Part shown: positions 1 through 7,829 of the stretch, one piece after another | How positions within the stretch are numbered: the first letter of the stretch is position 1 | How the letters are laid out: every line of letters begins with the position of its first letter | DNA from: an uncultured Myxococcales bacterium | GTDB taxonomy: Bacteria; Myxococcota_A; UBA9042; CAIXZC01 | NCBI GenBank assembly: GCA_903923815.1 | Contig: CAIXZC010000234.1 | Span: forward strand, 1-32,342 | Length of the DNA stretch: 32,342 bases | Direction: 5' to 3' | Program-made: the position numbers and the translations under genes | Notes under the pieces: model-generated | What the model was told of the DNA's origin: nothing | The model's input: the letters and a program-made list of their open reading frames with translations, nothing else | Database searches by the model: none

Positions 1-61
1 AGGGCCATCTGCAGCGTTGCTCGGTCGCGGGCTCGCTGCGTAATTCCACCACTTGGAGCAT

Positions 62-241
62 GCGCCTGAGTACTTCCCCTCCCCCAACTTGGGGGAGGGG
101 AGTGAGGGGTGAGGGCTGTCGTACGCTGAAGGGGCGTTGGGAATGCATGCCCGGCGCTGGCGATAGCCTCAACACCCCTCATCCGGCCCTTCGGGCCACC
201 TTCCCCCGAGTCGGGGGAAGGACCAGAGGTGAGCAATTCGT
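62..241. repeat. Dispersed structured repeat, copy A (full length)
   Basis: Composite element with three hairpins and a closing stem. Hairpin 1 pairs 76-85 with 91-100 (CCCCTCCCCC/GGGGGAGGGG). TGAGGGGT at 103-110 can pair with ACCCCTCA at 174-181. Hairpin 2 is GGCCC-TTC-GGGCC at 185-197. Hairpin 3 pairs 199-209 with 211-221. The left half (62-143) recurs at 11520-11599 and the right half recurs at 11182-11240 and 11630-11676. The spacer between the halves is 30 nt in both full copies. It contains no credible gene and lies just downstream of the minus-strand membrane protein gene, so it could also act in transcript termination or 3'-end protection; that is inference. Bases 1-61 hold nothing I recognise. 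Confidence 0.8.
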
Positions 242-249
242 TGGGTGCC

Positions 250-1755
250 TCAGCGCCCCCAGACCGCCCCCTTGGGGTCCTCGAACAGCAGTTGCCAGGC
301 TTTGGGCTGGTAGCCCTGGGGGAAGACGGGGTGCTGCAGCACCACCAGGTCGGCGCCCGACTCGTTGTAGATCTTCTCTATGGTGGGGCCGTACTCGGGG
401 ACGTGGCGGTAGTCGTAGACGAACTGCAGGCGGGTGGCCGTGTCCAGGTCAAAGTTGCCCCGCCCGTCACTGAACACCAGCACCGCCGGGAAGGCCCGGT
501 ACAACAGGTACCCGCCCCAATTCGGCAGACAGAAGATTTTCTTAGGGGAGATCCCTTCCTGGTTGGCGGTGGAGAGGCCAAGCCCCTCCAGGCGGTCCGC
601 CAGTTCCACCGGAAAGCGCCGCTGATCCAGGTCTCGGGGCAAGCTGCCAGCCCAGCCCGTCACGCTGCCGAACTGGGCCACCGTGTGGTACTGGAACGTC
701 AGCGCCAGCAGCGCCGCCGCCCCCACCCCCAGGGCCCCCCGGCCCCAGCCCGAAGGCCTGGGCAGTCCCGGCAGCAGCAGCGCCAAAGCCAGGGCATCAC
801 AGTACACGAAGCGGTTGGAGCGAAAGGGCAGCAGCGCCAGCCCCAGGGCCAGCAGCCACAGGTCCAGCCTCCCCCCGCGCCCCCCACCCACAAGCCGCCA
901 CAGCACCACCCCCAGGGTCAGCAGAGGCCCCAGGGCGGACACCAGATGCAGGGGATGGCTGGCGATGGAGAAGTAGCTCCAGAAGGGTAGCCACTCGTTG
1001 ATGATCAGCTCGCTGCCCTCCAGCATGTTGCTGGCCTGCAGGACGCCCCCCACCCAGCAGGGCGATGCGAGGCACGCCAGGGCCAGCACCCCCCAGGCCC
1101 CAAGGGCCCGCAGGGGAAGCTGTTCGGCCGCCGTCCAGCGCGCCGCGGCCCCGGGCACCAGGCGCAGCAGCACCGCCGCCGCGGGCAGGGCCAGGGCCAG
1201 CACCAGGAAGATGAAGGCCCCGCCGGCGTGCAGGTTGGCCCAGGCGAACATGGTCAAGAACAGTCCCAGCAGGGCCAAGGGCGACCGGGGCACCCGCAGC
1301 AACTGCAGCAGCAGGGCGGCCTCGAAGAACAGATTGAATACATGGGGCCGCACCCGCACCCGGTCCGCCCACAGCGCGAACAGCAGGGCCAGCAGGAACC
1401 AGGCCCACAGAGCGCCCCCCTGCCCCGCCTCCCGCTGCCGCGCCCGCACCAACAGCACGAACAGCAGGAAGGCCCCGGCGCTGACCACCACGTGCAGCAG
1501 CCGCACGGGCCCCAGGCCCCCCCAGCGGTCCAGCAGCGCCACCAGGACCTCGTAGCCCCACTGGAAGCTGACCCAGGTGCGGGCCGGGTCGAAGCCCAGG
1601 ATGTCCGTGGAGGGCCAGGCTAGATGGGTCAACATCCAGAGCCCCGCCGCGAGGTGCCAGAAGAGGTCTATGTCCCAGATGGGCTGGAAGGCGAACAGGG
1701 CCAGCAGCCCCGCGGCCAACAGCAACAACGCCAAGCCCAACCTGCCCCCCGCCAT
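250..1755 (-). CDS. Polytopic GT-C-like membrane protein, function unknown
   Basis: This 501-residue integral membrane protein has about ten hydrophobic segments and a C-terminal soluble tail of about 110 residues. Near residues 26-35 it carries a D-x-D-x-FWHLAAG motif followed by a W-x-S-FQWGYE segment. This pattern is seen in bacterial membrane glycosyltransferase-like (GT-C fold) proteins of unknown substrate, where acidic residues in the first periplasmic loop are thought to bind a lipid-linked sugar. The tail has the usual WGGYLLYR and VFSDGRG segments of that group. I chose ATG 1755 over GTG 1761 because GGAGG lies 5 nt upstream of the ATG but abuts the GTG. It is divergent from pilB. 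A role in pilin or surface glycosylation is only a guess from position. The family assignment is moderately sure and the substrate is unknown. Confidence 0.75.
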   Translation of the reverse strand: MAGGRLGLALLLLAAGLLALFAFQPIWDIDLFWHLAAGLWMLTHLAWPSTDILGFDPARTWVSFQWGYEVLVALLDRWGGLGPVRLLHVVVSAGAFLLFVLLVRARQREAGQGGALWAWFLLALLFALWADRVRVRPHVFNLFFEAALLLQLLRVPRSPLALLGLFLTMFAWANLHAGGAFIFLVLALALPAAAVLLRLVPGAAARWTAAEQLPLRALGAWGVLALACLASPCWVGGVLQASNMLEGSELIINEWLPFWSYFSIASHPLHLVSALGPLLTLGVVLWRLVGGGRGGRLDLWLLALGLALLPFRSNRFVYCDALALALLLPGLPRPSGWGRGALGVGAAALLALTFQYHTVAQFGSVTGWAGSLPRDLDQRRFPVELADRLEGLGLSTANQEGISPKKIFCLPNWGGYLLYRAFPAVLVFSDGRGNFDLDTATRLQFVYDYRHVPEYGPTIEKIYNESGADLVVLQHPVFPQGYQPKAWQLLFEDPKGAVWGR

Positions 1756-1774
1756 GCACACCTCCAGGGCCCCG

Positions 1775-1804
1775 TTTATGGCACAGCGGGGCCTCCCAGT
1801 GCAA
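1775..1804 (-). promoter_or_regulatory. Possible sigma-70 promoter for the GT-C-like gene
   Basis: On the minus strand, TTGCAC (1804-1799) is followed after 18 nt by CATAAA (1780-1775), about 20 nt before the start codon. The match is moderate and the 5' leader would be very short. Confidence 0.3.
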
Positions 1805-1820
1805 CGGGGACGCGAGGTGT

Positions 1821-1837
1821 GGGGGGGGCGGGGGGGG
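1821..1837. other. G8-C-G8 homopolymer tract
   Basis: Two runs of eight G separated by one C lie in the 0.28 kb region between the divergent GT-C-like gene and pilB. The tract sits just upstream of the candidate minus-strand promoter and about 120 nt upstream of the pilB promoter. Such tracts are prone to slippage and can form G-quadruplexes. No function is shown by the sequence itself. Confidence 0.6.
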
Positions 1838-1956
1838 CCGCCCGTGCTACCTGGGGCGCCCGGATCCGCTTACTGCGCTTCGCTGCGTGCGCGGCTTTGA
1901 CCGGCAAGGACCTTCTTGCCTGCCAACCGGCGTGCCCCCGCGCGTTGATCCGTTAA

Positions 1957-1986
1957 TTGACGCTTTTGGAAAAGCAGTGCTAGAAT
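1957..1986 (+). promoter_or_regulatory. Sigma-70 promoter of the pil operon
   Basis: TTGACG (1957-1962), an 18-nt spacer, then TAGAAT (1981-1986) preceded by TG (extended -10, TGCTAGAAT). Both hexamers match five of six consensus bases. The predicted start of transcription, near 1993, lies about 47 nt before the pilB ATG. It also rules out the longer upstream reading frame as the real N-terminus. Confidence 0.7.
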
Positions 1987-2039
1987 CCCCGCCGGACTTT
2001 TGCGCGCTGCCGGCGCCCGGGTCCGTCACCAGCGTGGGG

Positions 2040-3809
2040 ATGAACATGGTTGTGAAAAACAACGGCCGCAAGGACAGCGACAACGAACTTCAGCCTCCAA
2101 AGGCCCGCTCTGCATCCTCGGGCCTGGGCGAGTTGCTGCTTCGCGAAAGCGTCATCAGCCTGGATCAGCTGGACGACGCCAAGAAGCAGATCACCAAGCA
2201 CGGCGGCAAGCTGGGCAACACGCTGGCCAACCTGGGCTACGTGTCCGAGGCCCAGATGGTCAGCTTCCTGTCCAAGCAGTACGGCATCCCGTCGGTGAAC
2301 CTGGACGAGATCGTGGTCCCCGAGGAGCTGCTGCGCCTCATCCCCAAGGATGTGGCAGTGAAGCACGGCATCATGCCCATCAACAAGGAGGGATCTTCCC
2401 TCATTGTGGCCGTGTCCGACCCCTCCAACCTGTACGCCATGGACGACGTGAAGTTCCTGACGGGGTACAGCGTCGAGATGGTGGTCGCCCCCGAGAGCCA
2501 GCTCAACAAGGCCCTGGACCGCTACTACGCCGAGGACGAGGCGGCCATTGACGACCTGCTGGAGACCCTCCCCGACGAGGACGTGGACCTCCTGGCCCAG
2601 GACGACGGCATCGACATCGAAGAGCTGGAGCGCGACTCCCACGAAGAGGCCGTGGTGCGTCTGGTGAACCTGATCCTGGTGGACGCCATCCGCCGCGGCG
2701 CCTCGGACATCCACATCGAACCCTACGAGCGCGAGTTCCGCGTCCGCTACCGCATCGACGGCGCCCTCTACGAGATGATCAAGCCCCCCATGCGCCTGCG
2801 CAACGCCATCACCTCGCGCCTCAAGATCATGGCCGAGCTGGACATCGCCGAGCGCCGCCTCCCCCAGGACGGCCGTATCAAGCTGGTGCTGGGCCGCCAG
2901 AAGGAAGTGGACTTCCGCGTCTCCGTGCTGCCCGTGCTGTTCGGCGAGAAGGTCGTGCTTCGAATCCTGGACAAGTCCTCCTTGCAGTTGGACATGACCA
3001 AGCTGGGCTTCCTTGAAGAGCAGCTGAAGCACTTCAAGCACGCCATCCATCAGCCCTGGGGCATGGTGCTGGTGACGGGCCCCACGGGCTCGGGCAAGAC
3101 CACCTCGCTTTACTCCGCCCTCATTGAGCTGAACACCACCTCGGACAACATCTCCACCGCCGAGGACCCCGTCGAATACAACATGGCGGGCCTCAATCAG
3201 GTGCAGATCCACGAGGCCGTGGGCCTCAACTTCGCCGCCGCCCTGCGCTCCTTCCTGCGGCAGGATCCGGACATCATCATGGTGGGCGAGATTCGAGACT
3301 TCGAGACCGCCGAAATCGCGGTCAAGGCCGCCTTGACGGGCCACCTCGTGCTGTCCACCCTGCACACCAACGACGCCCCCTCCACGGTGAACCGTCTGCT
3401 GAACATGGGCGTGGAGCCCTTCCTGGTGACCTCCTCGGTGAACCTCATCATGGCCCAGCGTCTGGCCCGCCGAAACTGCTCCGAGTGCAAGGTCGTCATT
3501 GACGTCCCCAAGGAGAAGCTCAAGGAACTGGGCGTCCCCGAGGACCGCATCGACACCGTCCAGATCTACCGCGGCCCCGGCTGCAAGGTGTGCAACAACA
3601 CGGGCTACAAGGGCCGAACGGCCCTCTACGAGGTCATGCCCTTCGGGGACGAGTTGCGTGAAGCCGTCCTGCAGGGCTACAGCGCCATGGAACTGAAGAA
3701 AGAGGCCATGCGGCTGGGCATGATGACCCTGCGCGGCTCGGGCCTGGTACGTCTGATGGAGGGGGTCACCTCCGTGGAAGAAGTGGTCAGAAACACCCGC
3801 GCGGACTAG
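2040..3809 (+). CDS. pilB: Type IV pilus extension ATPase PilB
   Basis: Hexameric cytoplasmic ATPase that powers pilus polymerisation through the platform protein PilC. The first 140 residues form an MshEN-type (T2SSE_N) domain with two tandem LG-x2-L...L-x3-L-type motifs. The GspE ATPase domain follows, with Walker A GPTGSGKT at 347-354, an Asp box, Walker B with IIMVGEIRD near 411, and the His box TLHTND. A four-cysteine zinc site (CSEC near 480, CKVC near 514) is typical of PilB and absent from PilT. The length of 589 residues is normal. The frame is open upstream to 1887, but the promoter at 1957-1986 excludes that start. ATG 2046 is an equally good alternative, since GGGG lies 6 nt upstream of it. 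First gene of pilBTCSR, with 12 nt to pilT. Confidence 0.96.
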   Translation: MNMVVKNNGRKDSDNELQPPKARSASSGLGELLLRESVISLDQLDDAKKQITKHGGKLGNTLANLGYVSEAQMVSFLSKQYGIPSVNLDEIVVPEELLRLIPKDVAVKHGIMPINKEGSSLIVAVSDPSNLYAMDDVKFLTGYSVEMVVAPESQLNKALDRYYAEDEAAIDDLLETLPDEDVDLLAQDDGIDIEELERDSHEEAVVRLVNLILVDAIRRGASDIHIEPYEREFRVRYRIDGALYEMIKPPMRLRNAITSRLKIMAELDIAERRLPQDGRIKLVLGRQKEVDFRVSVLPVLFGEKVVLRILDKSSLQLDMTKLGFLEEQLKHFKHAIHQPWGMVLVTGPTGSGKTTSLYSALIELNTTSDNISTAEDPVEYNMAGLNQVQIHEAVGLNFAAALRSFLRQDPDIIMVGEIRDFETAEIAVKAALTGHLVLSTLHTNDAPSTVNRLLNMGVEPFLVTSSVNLIMAQRLARRNCSECKVVIDVPKEKLKELGVPEDRIDTVQIYRGPGCKVCNNTGYKGRTALYEVMPFGDELREAVLQGYSAMELKKEAMRLGMMTLRGSGLVRLMEGVTSVEEVVRNTRAD

Positions 3810-3821
3810 GAGTGCCCACCC

Positions 3822-4889
3822 ATGGCAGGAATTGATATTCATCGCCTCTTGCAGACCGCCGTGGATCAGAACGCCACGGACGTCCACATCACCGCCGGCA
3901 TTCCCCCGGCCCTGCGCATCGACGGCAAGCTGTTCCGCCTGAAAAGCGAGCCCCTGACCCCCAACGAGACCCAGGAGTTCGCCTACAGCATCATGACCGA
4001 GAAGCAGAAGAAGACCTTCGAGGCCTGCAACGAGGTGGACCTCTCCTTCAAGTGGAAGGACAAAAGCCGCTTCCGCGCCAACTTCTTCCGCCAGAAGGGC
4101 GCCGTGGCCGCAGCCCTGCGCAAGATCCCCACGGACGTGCTGCCCCTGGAGAAGCTGGGCTTCCCGTCGGCCATCTACGACATCATCGCCAAGCCCAACG
4201 GCCTCTTCCTGGTGACGGGCCCCACGGGCTCGGGCAAGTCCACCACCCTGGCCTCCGTCGTGAACGAGCTGAACGTCCGCCACCGCGGCCACATCCTCAC
4301 CATCGAGGACCCCATCGAGTTCATCCACGAGCACAAGAACTGCATCGTGAACCAGCGCGAGGTGGGCGCCGACACCGAGAGCTTCGCCAACGCCCTGCGC
4401 TACAGCCTGCGCCAGGACCCGGACTTTGTGCTGGTGGGCGAGATCCGCGACCGGGAGACCATGGAGATCGGCCTGCGCATCGCCGAGACGGGCCACTTCA
4501 CGCTGGCCACCTTGCACACCAACTCGGCCATCCAGACCATCCACCGCATCCTGGACTTCTTCCCCTCCGACCAGCAGGAGATGGTCCGCACCCAGATCTC
4601 CTTCGTGCTCCAGGGGGTCATCACCCAGCAGTTGCTCAAGAAAGCCGATGGCAAGGGCCGCGTCCTGTGCGCCGAGATCCTCATCCCCAACCACGCCATC
4701 CGCCACCTGATCCGCGACGACAAGACCCAGCTGATCTATTCCCAGATGCAGATGGGCCAGTCCGCCAGCGGCATGTGCACCATGAATCAGTCCCTGGTGA
4801 GGCTGACCAACGCCGGGCTCATCACCAAAGAACAGGCCATCAACGCCTCCGCCGACACCGAGGAACTGAACAAGATGTTCGGCGACTGA
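3822..4889 (+). CDS. pilT: Type IV pilus retraction ATPase PilT
   Basis: A 355-residue cytoplasmic hexameric ATPase that drives pilus depolymerisation and so twitching motility and DNA uptake. It has a PAS-like N-terminal domain (about 1-100), Walker A GPTGSGKST at 133-141, the Asp box, Walker B with FVLVGEIRD, the His box TLHTNSA and the C-terminal AIRHLIRD segment. That last segment corresponds to the AIRNLIRE motif needed for retraction in characterised PilT proteins. It lacks the zinc cysteines of PilB. The ribosome-binding GGAG (3809-3812) begins in the last base of the pilB stop codon, consistent with co-translation in one operon. Length and motifs are standard, and nothing suggests a PilU paralogue instead. 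Confidence 0.96.
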   Translation: MAGIDIHRLLQTAVDQNATDVHITAGIPPALRIDGKLFRLKSEPLTPNETQEFAYSIMTEKQKKTFEACNEVDLSFKWKDKSRFRANFFRQKGAVAAALRKIPTDVLPLEKLGFPSAIYDIIAKPNGLFLVTGPTGSGKSTTLASVVNELNVRHRGHILTIEDPIEFIHEHKNCIVNQREVGADTESFANALRYSLRQDPDFVLVGEIRDRETMEIGLRIAETGHFTLATLHTNSAIQTIHRILDFFPSDQQEMVRTQISFVLQGVITQQLLKKADGKGRVLCAEILIPNHAIRHLIRDDKTQLIYSQMQMGQSASGMCTMNQSLVRLTNAGLITKEQAINASADTEELNKMFGD

Positions 4890-4904
4890 TAACAGGGGGA
4901 TCCC

Positions 4905-6116
4905 ATGCCATATTTTGACTGGGAAGGCACAAACGAGCGCGGTGAGCTGAAGACGGGCACCACCATGGGGGCCAGCGTCAAGGAGGTGCAGGCCTACCTG
5001 CACAAGCAGGCCATCACCGTGATCCGCGTGCGGCGCAAGAAGACCAACGTCCTGGCCAGCATCCCGTTCTTCAACAAGATCAGCGCCAAGACCGTCGTGA
5101 TCTTCACGCGCCAGATGGCCACCATGATCGACGCCGGCCTGCCCCTGGTGCAGTGCATGGAGATCCTGGCGGCCCAGGAGCCGGACCAGAACTTCCAGGC
5201 CATCCTGTACCGCGTCAAGGAGTCCGTCGAACAGGGCAACACCTTCGCCGAGTCCCTGGGCAAGTTCCCCCGGGTCTTCGACAACCTCTTCGTGAACCTC
5301 GTGGCCGCCGGTGAGATGGGCGGTATCTTGGACTCCATCCTCAACCGACTGGCGGCCTACACCGAAAAGAACATGAAGTTGGTGGCCAAGGTGAAGGGCG
5401 CCATGAAGTACCCCATGACGGTGCTCACCGTGTCCTTGATGATCACCGCGGGCCTCTTGTGGAAGGTGGTGCCCACCTTCGGCGCCATGTTCAAGAGCAT
5501 GGGCAAGGATCTGCCCGCCATCACCCAGTTCATGATCGACATCTCCGAGAACTTCCTGCGCCTCGCCCCCTACATTTTCGCCGGGCTGGTGGCCACGGTG
5601 GTCGTCTACAAGCTCATCCGACGCACCAAGAAGGGGGACTACTTCTTCGACGCCCTCCTGCTCAAGGCCCCCATCTTCGGGGATCTGGTGGTGAAGGCCT
5701 CCATCGCCAAGTTCACCCGCACCCTGGGCACCCTGGTCTCCTCCGGCGTGCCCATCCTGGACGCCATGGAGATCGTGGCCAAGACCGCCGGCAACGCCGT
5801 GGTGGAGGAGGCCGTGCTCTACACCCAGGACCGCGTGGCCGAGGGCAAGACCATCGCCGCCCCCCTCATGGAGAAGCAGATCTTCCCCAAGATGGTCATC
5901 CAGATGATCGCCGTGGGCGAGAGCACCGGCGCCTTGGACATCATGTTGGGCAAGATCGCCGACTTCTATGACGACGAAGTGGACGCCGCGGTGGACGGCC
6001 TCTCCGCCATGATGGAGCCCCTCATCATGGTGGTCCTGGGCGGCATCATCGGCTCCGTCATGATCGCCATGTACATGCCCATCTTCTCCGTGGCAGACGG
6101 TGTGGGTAACGGCTAA
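4905..6116 (+). CDS. pilC: Type IV pilus inner-membrane platform protein PilC
   Basis: A 403-residue polytopic protein with two GspF repeats (about 70-190 and 270-395). It forms the platform that PilB and PilT turn to add or remove pilin subunits. Visible features are the ARQMATMIDAGLPL-like segment (here TRQMATMIDAGLPLVQ), the GExxG-type motif AAGEMGGILDSIL in repeat 1 and AVGESTGALDIMLG in repeat 2, and hydrophobic segments near 170-195, 215-235 and 370-395. An AGGGGG Shine-Dalgarno lies just upstream of ATG 4905, 15 nt after the pilT stop. The order pilB-pilT-pilC matches the myxobacterial pil cluster. Confidence 0.96.
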   Translation: MPYFDWEGTNERGELKTGTTMGASVKEVQAYLHKQAITVIRVRRKKTNVLASIPFFNKISAKTVVIFTRQMATMIDAGLPLVQCMEILAAQEPDQNFQAILYRVKESVEQGNTFAESLGKFPRVFDNLFVNLVAAGEMGGILDSILNRLAAYTEKNMKLVAKVKGAMKYPMTVLTVSLMITAGLLWKVVPTFGAMFKSMGKDLPAITQFMIDISENFLRLAPYIFAGLVATVVVYKLIRRTKKGDYFFDALLLKAPIFGDLVVKASIAKFTRTLGTLVSSGVPILDAMEIVAKTAGNAVVEEAVLYTQDRVAEGKTIAAPLMEKQIFPKMVIQMIAVGESTGALDIMLGKIADFYDDEVDAAVDGLSAMMEPLIMVVLGGIIGSVMIAMYMPIFSVADGVGNG

Positions 6117-6143
6117 ACGCGCCTCCTGGGGAAGGGCCCTCTC

Positions 6144-7829
6144 GTGCAGCTTGCCTCCACACAGAAACGCCTGGCCTGGCTGACCCTGCTGCGGGTCTTC
6201 CTGTCCTTTGTGCTGTTGGCCTCGGCCCTCATCTTCGACCTCACGGCCAGCTATGGCATGCCCCACCTGGCCCAGACCCTGCTGTACCACGCCACGGGGG
6301 CCATGGTCCTGCTGTCCTTGCTCTTCTCTTACCTTATTGAGAACAGCAAGAACGAGCGGGTCCTCTCCGCCATGGGCCTCCTGCAGGTGTGCCTGGACGC
6401 GGTCTTCACCTCCGTGCTGGTCATCTCCACCGGCGGCATCGAGAGCATCTTCACCTTCTTCTTCTCACTGTTCATCATCTCCGCCTCCATCGCCCTGTAC
6501 CGCATGGGGGCCCTGGTCTCGGCCTTCGCCTCCAGCGCCTGCTTCTTCCTGATCCTGCTGCTGCAGTTTGGCGCCTTTGGCAATGAGGGGGGGCTGGGGG
6601 ACCTGATGGTCCTGGTGGACCCCCGCAGCGAGGCCGCCCGCTCCATCTCCTTGAACTTCGCCACCAACATCGTGGCCTTCTTCGCCATCGCCTTCCTGGC
6701 CAGCTTCCTGGTGGAGCAGCTGCGCGAGGCGGACAGCCGCATCGAGGCCCAGCGGGTCAACATCCGGGAGCTGCGCAACCTCTACGAGAACATCATCTCC
6801 TCCCTGGAGAACGGCCTCATCACCGTGGACCCCCACCACTACATCACCTTCGCCAACGACTACAGCGCCCGCTGGGTAGGGGCGGACAACGAGACCATGA
6901 CGGGCCAACCCGTCTCCACCTTCTTCCCCGACCTGTGGCCCATCCTCTCCAACCCCGACAAGCTGGGCCGCAGCCACACCGAGACCACCATCCGCGCCCA
7001 GGACGACCGCATCCGCTACCTGCGCTGGACGGTGAACCCCCTGAGGGACTCGGACGAGCAACTGCTTGGCCGCGTGCTGCTGTTCTGGGACGTCACTGAC
7101 CTCAAGGAGATGGAGTCCCGCATGGAGCGCGCGGACCGCATGGCCGCCATCGGCCGGCTGGCCGCCAACATCGCCCACGAGATCCGCAACCCCCTGGCCT
7201 CCATGAGCGGCTCCATCCAGCTGCTCAGCAGCCTCATGCACCTGGAGGGCGACGAGCGCCGCCTCATGGACATCGTCATGCGGGAGGCCGAGCACCTGAA
7301 CCGCTGGATCACCGAGTTCCTCAGCTTCTCCCGGCCCGTGGAGCCCAGCTTCGAGCCCCTGGACCTCACCCAGCTTTGCCGCGAGGTGGTAGAGCTGGCC
7401 GAGCACGACAACCGGGGCAGCAACCTGCAGCTGACCCTCATCACCCACGGGGACACCAACCTGCGGGCGGACGTCAAGACCCTGCGCCAGATCCTGTGGA
7501 ACCTGGTGAACAACGCCATGGATGCCAGCGGCAGCGGGGGCACCGTCACGGTGGAGCTGGACGGCACGGCGACTACCCAGGTGTGCATCGCCGTCCAGGA
7601 CGAGGGCGAGGGCATCCCCCAGGAGAACCTGGAGCGCATCTTCGATCCCTTCTTCAGCACCAAGGAGATGGGCACGGGCCTGGGTCTGGCCACGGTCCAA
7701 CGCAACGTGGAGCTCCACGGGGGCCGCGTGAAGGTCCAGTCCAACCCCGGCAGCGGCGCCCGCTTCGAGGTGCTGCTGCCCCGCAAACTGCCACCAAGGA
7801 GAAGCCATGGGTCGGATACTCGTAGTTGA
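6144..7829 (+). CDS. pilS: Sensor histidine kinase PilS
   Basis: Membrane histidine kinase, partner of PilR, expected to sense pilin levels in the inner membrane and set pilA transcription. The 561 residues begin with six hydrophobic segments (about 9-31, 42-66, 73-98, 102-120, 125-145, 168-193). A PAS domain (about 205-315) follows, then a HisKA domain with AHEIRNPLASM and phosphoacceptor His345. The HATPase_c domain has the N box NLVNNAMDAS, DEGEGI and GTGLGLA. The start is GTG 6144, with GGGGAAGG about 6 nt upstream. The 3' end overlaps pilR by 23 nt in another frame, which implies translational coupling. Confidence 0.93.
   Translation: MQLASTQKRLAWLTLLRVFLSFVLLASALIFDLTASYGMPHLAQTLLYHATGAMVLLSLLFSYLIENSKNERVLSAMGLLQVCLDAVFTSVLVISTGGIESIFTFFFSLFIISASIALYRMGALVSAFASSACFFLILLLQFGAFGNEGGLGDLMVLVDPRSEAARSISLNFATNIVAFFAIAFLASFLVEQLREADSRIEAQRVNIRELRNLYENIISSLENGLITVDPHHYITFANDYSARWVGADNETMTGQPVSTFFPDLWPILSNPDKLGRSHTETTIRAQDDRIRYLRWTVNPLRDSDEQLLGRVLLFWDVTDLKEMESRMERADRMAAIGRLAANIAHEIRNPLASMSGSIQLLSSLMHLEGDERRLMDIVMREAEHLNRWITEFLSFSRPVEPSFEPLDLTQLCREVVELAEHDNRGSNLQLTLITHGDTNLRADVKTLRQILWNLVNNAMDASGSGGTVTVELDGTATTQVCIAVQDEGEGIPQENLERIFDPFFSTKEMGTGLGLATVQRNVELHGGRVKVQSNPGSGARFEVLLPRKLPPRRSHGSDTRS

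Noticed and set aside
1887-2039. N-terminal extension of PilB by 51 codons
   Set aside because: It would start upstream of a strong extended -10 promoter (1957-1986), and the extra residues do not resemble PilB.
1980-6290. A 1436-codon open frame on the minus strand antisense to pilB-pilT-pilC
   Set aside because: Its product is a low-complexity string rich in H, G, D, L and Q with no domain, and it mirrors the codon bias of the sense genes. The sense strand encodes three fully recognisable pilus proteins.
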